Assembly: GCA_003427395.1 (NCBI GenBank)
Contig: BFEA01000675.1
Location: 353,801-376,014, forward strand
From: Chara braunii
Taxonomy: Eukaryota > Streptophyta > Charophyceae > Charales > Characeae
Direction of reading: 5' to 3'
DNA length: 22,214 bases
Each line of letters begins with the position of its first letter. The first letter of the stretch is position 1. Of this stretch, positions 16,411 through 22,214 are shown piece by piece. The notes beneath the pieces are model-generated. The model was not told the DNA's origin. It searched no databases and saw only the letters and a list, made by a program, of their open reading frames with translations. The translations under genes were made by a program, and so were the position numbers.

Positions 16411-17040
16411 AGTGGGACTAGTGCATTGACTTGCTGATTCTGCAGTCTGCGACCCGTCGACTTGAGGCTGTAACATAGGAAGGTTAGATTCACAAATTTG
16501 TTTGGCTGAGGGCTAACTGACAGATCTGCGTGTGCGGAAACTTCGTGAGGGACATATCTGTAAATTTGGAAAAATTTCAGGCCGGCACTAACTTGAATTT
16601 CCTACAGCTACCCTAACTGCGAATAGCAGACCCGGGCTACCAGTAGGACAGAAGCGCCTACGGGCCTATAGCCTATAGCCGGGTAGGGAGAGGTCCTAGA
16701 GGCCGAAACCAAAATGGTACCGGTCAGTCCAGTCAGTCCGGTCTAGGTTGTGTCTAGGCTAGGGTAGACTATGAATAGGATTAGGGAAGTCGGTTGAGGG
16801 CTTTTGGCAGTTGGTACCGTGTACATTGCGGTTGTGCAACGCGTGAACTGGGGTGGTACATGTTCAGCGTTGGAGGAGATAGATATAGCCGGACCTTCGA
16901 AGCGCCGGCCATAGCTGGGACCTGCGCTGTTCTCAAACAGCACGTGGGGCTGTTCAGAGGTTCGGGCTATTTGGAGTCTGCTGCGAGCAAGGAGAAGTTG
17001 GTGCTATGCTGAACCCTCCTCAGGCGTAGGGGTTCAGGGT
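16410..17040. other. No recognisable gene
   Basis: Moderately GC-rich with short duplications (GCCTATAGCCTATAGCC; GGTCAGTCCAGTCAGTCCGG). Open frames of about 70 codons overlap on both strands and none is convincing. Confidence 0.45.
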
Positions 17041-17335
17041 AGTGGCACTGCAGCTACAGCTGCAGCCTGTAACCTCAGAGATCATCTTTGTCAGGAGAGG
17101 TGGCGCTGCTGAAGACCTTCATCAGAGAGGCCTTCTGGCACTTTATCATCATCAGAGACTGTGGCGCTGGTCTTCTTCACCCTCTGAGAGGCGCTTGGCC
17201 TCAGAGGCCTGTTTCAGGGTGGCGCTTCCCTCTGGAGGCAGTATTTGGGTGGCGCTGGTTGTTTCAGGGACTCAGGGGTAGTGATAGCCGTTATTCAGAG
17301 TTGGCGAAAGGAGCGCTGCTCATTCTGAGCAGTAC
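17041..17335 (+). repeat. Degenerate GGTGGCGCT / CCTCAGAG minisatellite
   Basis: GTGGCGCT (or GTGGCACT) recurs about seven times at irregular 30-60 bp intervals, alternating with CTCAGAG or CATCAGAGA blocks. Two frames stay open for 80-95 codons, probably because of the repeat. Confidence 0.6.
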
Positions 17336-17377
17336 ATCACAGTTCTGGGGTTATTCTGGCAATTCGAGACTCTGAGT

Positions 17378-18575
17378 TTAAACCACCAGTACTTGGCCCA
17401 GCTATTGAAGCCGAGCCTGAATATGCCCTGCCCGTCGATTTTTGCCGAGCCTGCCGGGGGCGGGAACCAACATGGGACATTTGATGCTTGGCACAGGTAC
17501 CGCCCTTACTCTGGACCTGGTGCCAGCAGCTGGAATGTAAAGCGGAGATAGTTTTCTTGTTTCCACTCGTGTACATGAAAATGGCCTGGGCAGAAGTGCA
17601 TCCAGATCCATCTGGACAGATCTCGTTGAATGCTCCCCGCCTCTGGCAGGGTGCAGAAGCACAAACAGCCGTGAATCTTGAAAAGGAACGAAAAAAAACA
17701 AAAAAAAACAAAGGGGAAAAAAGGCACCAAGCTCTGAACGCGATTGCCCTCAGATACATCCGCTGCTGCAGCGAAGTGCAGCCAGATACATTCTGGAAAG
17801 TGCTACGTCACAGTGAAGCCCTGGAATTGAAACGGTTGGCACGCATTGAATGCTCCCCGTCTCTCACGGGGAGCAGAAGCACAAACAGCCGCGATACTGC
17901 TTCCAAAAAAACAAAAACAAAAAAACAGAAAACAAAGAAAAACAGAAAAAAACAGAGGGGAGAAGAGGTACCAAGCTCTGAACGTGATTGCCCTCAAATA
18001 CATCCTCTGCTGCACCGAAGTGCAGCCAGATACATTCTGGAAAGTGCTACGTCACAGTGAGGCTGTGGACTTGGAACAGCTGGCAAGCATTGAATGCTCC
18101 CCGTGTCTCACGGGGAGCAGAAGCACAAACAGCCGAGATACTGCTTCCAAAAAAAAAAACAAAAAAAGAAAAACAAAGGGCAAAAGAGATACCAAGCTCT
18201 GAACGTGATTGCCCTCAGATTCATCCACTGTGCCCACAAGTACAGCCAGATACATTCTAAAAAGTGCTAACGTTACAGGGCTGGCGGGCACTCATGAAAA
18301 ACCAATTTTCTTCCCAAAAAAAAAAAAAAAAAAAAAGCAACGATCTGTTTTTTTTTCCTTCTCGTGTTTCTCTTTCCCCCCTCGTTGCCTTCAGCCTCCG
18401 AACGTTTCCACATAGCACAGCATCAGGACATCTTACAGTCCATTTGCCCCGTTTTTGTGGGCCCACGCACATCGTCCTCCATTGCACTGCCGGGCCTTCC
18501 CCGAACCCCGAAAACTGTGGCGCATTAACGGGGAAGGCCCGCGGCCCATGTATGGGCCAAGTACTGGTGGTTTAA
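17378..18575. mobile_element. Long family-A element (1.2 kb) with internal tandem array
   Basis: The termini TTAAACCACCAGTACTTGGC and GCCAAGTACTGGTGGTTTAA are perfect inverted repeats, with CCA/TGG continuing inward. The left 180 bp matches the MITE at 11318-11642 in reverse. The middle is filled by a 220-245-bp tandem array. No transposase is seen, so it is non-autonomous. Whether both ends belong to one element, rather than two MITEs flanking the array, cannot be settled by eye. Confidence 0.65.
17590..18275 (+). repeat. Tandem array, ~220-245 bp units, with A-rich tract and hairpin
   Basis: About three units plus a partial one. Each has GTGCAGCCAGATACATTCTGG, GTGCTACGTCACAGTGA, a perfect hairpin TGCTCCCCGT...ACGGGGAGCA (17851-17875, 18095-18119), GAAGCACAAACAGCCG, an A-rich tract and ACCAAGCTCTGAACG. 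Unit starts are near 17591, 17771, 18015 and 18237. Lengths vary with the A tract. Lysine-rich frames across it come from the A runs. Confidence 0.88.
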
Positions 18576-18954
18576 TAAACAGTGTTAATACAGTGTGTGA
18601 ACTATTTTTGCTTCATTGTCTTCTGGATGTGATCTACTCGAGTTTCCTTTGTGACTGGTTGTGAGGATTCGGTGGAGCGAATTGCACTTTCAGTGTACTC
18701 TGTCATATCGCATGGTCAAGTCTTCCGCTGTGTTTCTTTCTCCCTGTGCGGTGTGATGCTCCCATCCTTTCCCCTTCCTTCTGTGTATGTATGGGCATAC
18801 CTGGAAGTCTATGTGAGTGAGTGTTGGTCATCTGACAACAAGCAACCGGGTTCATAACACTAGTCCGACTAGACCAAAGGAGGGCCTCTTGAGTCCTGTG
18901 GGCATTTTGAATCTTTGACCCACATCGATTTGACACTCTCTATATGGGAGGAGG
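18576..18954. other. No recognisable gene
   Basis: T-rich, with short open frames on both strands and no motif I recognise. Confidence 0.45.
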
Positions 18955-19169
18955 TTAGACCACCAGTACTTGGCCCCAGACATTTTTCTTCAACTCGGCC
19001 GTTAACCCTCCACGAGTTTCGAGGATCAGCTACCAGAGTGAAATGGCTGGACGCGCAAGCCAAAAGAAAGGGCCACAAGCCCAAAAGAGCTGTGCCGATT
19101 CTGGTTTTGTGGCGCGCAGGGCGTTTCCAGGCCCGGCAAGGAAAAGGGCCAAGAGTACTGGTGGTTTAA
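18955..19169. mobile_element. MITE family A, 215 bp
   Basis: The left end TTAGACCACCAGTACTTGG and right end CCAAGAGTACTGGTGGTTTAA are inverted repeats with one extra base. The interior (AAATGGCTGG, CCAAAAG, GGGCGTTTCCAGGCCC) resembles the copy at 8671-8867. Confidence 0.82.
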
Positions 19170-19405
19170 GCAGAGTTATGAGTAGGCATTTTATTCAGCT
19201 GACAATGACTGGCAATATCCCTGCCACTAACACGGCATCTATGATAATGTGGATTTAGTTTTGTTCTTTCCTTTTTCTTTAGTAACAACAAGGTGGGTCT
19301 TGGCAGCAAAGAGAGTGAGGAAGACTTAATATAGTGATTATCATGGAGGAGACCCTGAGAACTCTACCTTGCAGCTGTAGCTGCATGGCATCCTCTTTCC
19401 ATTGA

Positions 19406-19516
19406 CTATCATCTTCACCCGAATAGAAAGCGCGATCATTATCGATGTATCTAGACAGACAGTTGGCCTGCATACAGCCATAATGACCAAGCATTCTACC
19501 CGGGTCAAGACAGTAG
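19406..19516. mobile_element. Foldback element, family C, 111 bp
   Basis: CTATCATCTTCACCCGAATAG and GTCAAGACAGTAG with CATTCTACCCGGGTC form the arms. The core GCGATCATTAT pairs with ATAATGACC. Diverged copy of 14726-14839. Confidence 0.8.
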
Positions 19517-19783
19517 CCTTCTCTTTACCCTTATGGACCTTTTCCGTTCCACCAAAGCATCAATAACAAGCTAGATGACACTGCATGTTATTTGCACATG
19601 CAACATAGTGACAAAGCAATCCAGTCACTGGCAGGAGTCTTGCACTCCATCCATCGTCTGTCCTCGACAGCAACTCCGGTGAAATCAAATGGCCCTCGAC
19701 AACAACTCCGGTCCCATACGCAGGCTTCAGCCTTCAGGTGCTGGCCCTCAGACACCAGTTCCCCGTAGTTGTATCAACAAGGG
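19517..19783. other. Unassigned DNA before the satellite
   Basis: It contains a short duplication (CTCGACAGCAACTCCGGT / CTCGACAACAACTCCGGT, near 19663 and 19696). No gene. Confidence 0.5.
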
Positions 19784-20240
19784 CAATGGCATTCATGCCC
19801 AGGTTTGGGGGACTGGCAATGTTATTCAAAATGGATGTGGACCCCAAAGTCAAACCCTATAATAAAGACCTTAGACCCTACCTGCTTCACAGCATGCAAC
19901 TCTAAACCCTGCACTCTACCAGTTTCAAACAACAAGGAGAATGACACTCTTGCCCTGGCTTGGGAACTAGCAATGTTACTCAAAATAGCTGCAACCCAAA
20001 TTCCAACCCTACACTTAAAACCCTAGACCCTACCTCGTTCACAGCGGGAGACTCGTAAACCTGTGCCCTACCAGTTTCAAACAACAATAACACTCATGCC
20101 CGGGATTGGGGGGACTAGCAGTTCTATCCAAAATAGATGAGCCACAAACTCAAGACCCTACCCTCAAAACCCTAGACCCTACCTGGTTCTCAGCCGCACG
20201 GTCTAAAGTTCTCTAAACCCTGCGCCCTACCAGTTTCGAA
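19784..20240 (+). repeat. ~150-bp tandem repeat with telomere-like motifs
   Basis: Three units (starts near 19786, 19940, 20090) begin ATGACACTCTTGCCC, pass CAATGTTACTCAAAATAG, then AAAACCCTAGACCCTACCTG, TTCACAGC and CCCTACCAGTTTCAAAC. A decayed fourth follows near 20300. Confidence 0.85.
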
Positions 20241-20787
20241 CCACGAAACCCTAATCCCTAGATCCCACCTGTTCCAACGAAGGCAAACCCAACAGGAAAT
20301 TATAATAATTCAAAATAGATGAACCCACCAAACTCTGACACCCTATGCCCAGACCCCTACACCCTACCTGTTTCACATGAGGAACCCCTAAACGTTCAGC
20401 CCTACCTGTTTCAAACCACAAATTTAAACCTTCAAGGCTTGGACCCTAGATCCTGCCTGTTTCAGCAATGGCAACCCTAGCTGAAAACCCTAAACCCTGA
20501 AGGATACCCATTTCACACGAGGAAAACCTAGACCCGACCTGTTTCACAACAGCTGAGGAAACCCTTAACCCCACCCCACCTGTTTCACACCAGAAAACCC
20601 TAAGCCCTACACCACTCCTGATTGACAACAGGAAACCCTAAACCCTACCTGTTTAACAACAGTAAACCCTTGACCCTTATTAACCTCACCCAAATCACAC
20701 CAGAAAAGCCTAACCTCCATGTTTCACAGCAGAAAACCCTGAACCCTAAACCCTAAACCACTCCTGATTCACAACAGGAAGCCCTAA
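20240..20787 (+). repeat. Diverged telomere-motif array
   Basis: AAACCCTA or CCCTAAACCCTA alternates with CCTGTTTCACA every 30-60 bp. CCCTAAACCCTAAACC at 20740-20758 is the longest pure run. It resembles an interstitial or subtelomeric remnant. Confidence 0.8.
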
Positions 20788-21170
20788 GGGGCTCGTTCCA
20801 CATGACTTGAAGACCCTTGAAAACCCACGAGTTTCAAGGGCGTCCTAATGCCCCAAACTTGACCACTTTACCCCAACTCCTGTGTCTGTTCCGTGTGCCC
20901 TTGAAACAACCCTTAAAGCAGCTGCACTTGAAGATTTTTTTGTTTTGTGAGTGTCCTGGCGAGGCCACGTTTGTTCAGTGAGCAGTTTCCGTCCTTGAAC
21001 TTACACCTCTCTGAGCTCCCTTCGGTTCAAGGAAGATTTTGGCCCTGGTGCCCTTGGGTTTCAAAAGCCAGCCCTTGAAGAAAACGTCTTCAGTCGGCAT
21101 TAGGGAGGCCCTGGGGTGTAATGATGACTTTTTGCACCTGACTTGAATCTAAGTGCAGTGGAACGAGACG
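20788..21170. mobile_element. TIR element inserted in the telomere-like array
   Basis: The ends GGGGCTCGTTCCAC and GTGGAACGAGACG share a perfect 10-bp inverted core (CTCGTTCCAC), with weaker pairing inward. CTAA borders both sides (20784-20787, 21171-21174) and the telomere-like repeats resume at once. No coding capacity. A CTAA duplication cannot be proven because the array itself contains it. Confidence 0.6.
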
Positions 21171-21290
21171 CTAAACCCCAAACCCTACCTGTTTCACATC
21201 AGGAAACCCTTAACCCTACCAGTCTCATGGCAGGAAACACTCCTTTTTCACAGCTGAAAACCCTGAGCCCAACCTGTTTCACAACTGCAG
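21171..21290 (+). repeat. Telomere-motif array, right remainder
   Basis: CTAAACCCCAAACCCTACCTG, TTTCACATCAGG and further AACCCTA units continue the array of 20240-20787. Confidence 0.75.
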
Positions 21291-21725
21291 GTGTAAGTGT
21301 GTTTTCCAAGGCTTAACAGAACAATATCATGTGAGAGGGCAGCAGAAGGAAAGCATCATGGCAGTGAAAGTGGTGTGTGTTTCATGAACGAATGAACCGT
21401 CTGCAGCTGCATGTTTAACAGTGAGCTTGAGGAGGTGCAATCCTCAAGGAAAGGGTCCGTAACGTGGGCACGTATGTATTCTCTTCACTTGCCAGAATAG
21501 GAAATGGAGTGCTGCTGTGGCAGTGCTGCCCAGAATAGAACAGACCCAGGAAAAAAAAAGGTTTCAGAAGTCCCTCAGCACGGAGTCAGCAGCAAGGGAA
21601 TCTCAAAATTTAATCCATAATAGGACAGCACACCCATTAATCAGCCAGGGGGAAAAAGTTGAAGATTTGAATTTTGAGGAAATTGTTTGTTTGATTTTTT
21701 TTTTTGGAAAAAGGAACAAAGCATA
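21291..21725. other. No recognisable gene
   Basis: Mixed-composition DNA. CCAGAATAG occurs twice (21491 and 21529) around GTGCTGCTGTGGCAGTGCTG. Nothing else is seen. Confidence 0.45.
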
Positions 21726-21818
21726 CTTGCGGCGCATCAAGGTGCGCGGCATCCCGCACGTACGCCGCACCGCGCGCCGCGCACGACGCGCGCGCACAGG
21801 GTGCAGCGCACCCCGAAA
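21726..21818. other. Very GC-rich, CpG-dense block
   Basis: About 90 bp dominated by GCG, CGC and CGCG, flanked abruptly by A/T-rich runs. Translations are arginine/alanine-rich on both strands because of composition. Similar in kind to 840-1012. Confidence 0.6.
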
Positions 21819-22027
21819 ATAGGGGGTCGGCCAAAAAAAAAAAAAGTTGGGGAGGGGTGTTGTAGGCTCAAGTGGGATGTCGCGTCAAGAAACAAAAAAA
21901 ACAACAACAACAATTTGAGGCCGCGTGGGGCCCCGGAAAAAAAAAAGGGGGGGGATCAGAATTTCTTTGCACGAGTGAAGCCCGGCGCGTCCAACCTGTC
22001 AGAACCTCAACGGTAATGTTCACCAAC

Positions 22028-22214
22028 GGGCTCGCTGCACAACTCTCAACATGCACAACAAGACATAGGGCCTCGCTGCACTACTCTCAACATGCACAAA
22101 AGAACAAAAATATTGGCGGTGTATCTTTCCATATTCTAACGCAAGATTCACTCTCGTTTTGCACATTTCCAGAGTAGTGCAGCGAGGCCCATATATGGCA
22201 ATGTATCTTTCCAT
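22028..22214. mobile_element. Small TIR element and tandem arm copies at window edge
   Basis: A perfect 20-bp inverted repeat (GGGCCTCGCTGCACTACTCT at 22068-22087; its complement at 22171-22190) bounds a 123-bp unit. A direct copy of the left arm (GGGCTCGCTGCACAACTCTC) lies at 22028. GTATCTTTCCAT occurs at 22120 and again at the window end, so the repeat continues past the edge. Confidence 0.8.

Noticed and set aside
17488-18060. 190-codon lysine-rich plus-strand frame
   Set aside because: It reads through the tandem array; the lysines come from A runs.
9793-22214. Walker A exon of the helicase
   Set aside because: I scanned the minus strand for GxGKT-type coding sequence and for the APxK exon end before 9792 and found no convincing candidate.

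Overview
The window reads as repeat-rich nuclear DNA of a green-lineage eukaryote. Four things support this. (i) Several fragments match the plant form of U6 spliceosomal RNA. (ii) A LINE 3' end encodes the zinc-binding domain typical of plant L1-type elements. (iii) Diverged CCCTAAA (plant-type telomere) motifs fill about 1.4 kb. (iv) A spliced gene with introns of about 2.7 kb resembles plant and animal HFM1/MER3. Very long dinucleotide and homopolymer runs and many foldback elements fit a large, repeat-laden genome. A charophyte-type streptophyte alga is my best guess, but it is an inference.

The only host gene I can defend lies on the minus strand: three consecutive exons of an HFM1/MER3-type meiotic DNA helicase (9792-9565, 6796-6643, 3946-3910). 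They join in phase through a GC-AG intron of 2768 bp and a GT-AG intron of 2696 bp. They cover the stretch from just before motif Ib to just past motif III. Motif II (DEVH) is cut between DE and VH by the GC-AG intron. The Walker A exon and the later helicase exons were not found, so the gene probably runs off the left edge, and its 5' exons lie far upstream or outside the window.

Layout. 1-2100: AT-rich DNA with microsatellites, a GC-rich island, a perfect 21-bp palindrome arm pair and two U6 retrocopies. 2180-5000: inverted-repeat elements, a group II intron domain V/VI-like structure (3270-3331), helicase exon 3 and U6 fragments. 5005-6180: a composite inverted-repeat element holding long (GA)n and (GT)n tracts. 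6640-9800: helicase exons 2 and 1 with their intron full of MITE-like elements, tRNA-like SINE units, a U6 retrocopy and a G-rich tract. 9800-11000: unassigned, partly GC-rich. 11020-11810: nested foldback elements. 11983-13077: broken LINE ORF2 3' end. 13100-17000: further foldbacks, tandem duplications and unassigned DNA. 17040-18580: a degenerate minisatellite, then a 1.2-kb TIR element carrying a tandem array with an internal hairpin. 18955-19516: two more MITEs. 19780-21290: telomere-motif satellite interrupted by a TIR element. 21300-22214: unassigned DNA, a very GC-rich block and a small TIR element at the edge.

No operon, CRISPR array or defence-type system is visible. The most notable signals are the group II intron-like structure, the hidden helicase gene with its GC-AG intron, the U6-derived family, and the density of unrelated foldback elements.
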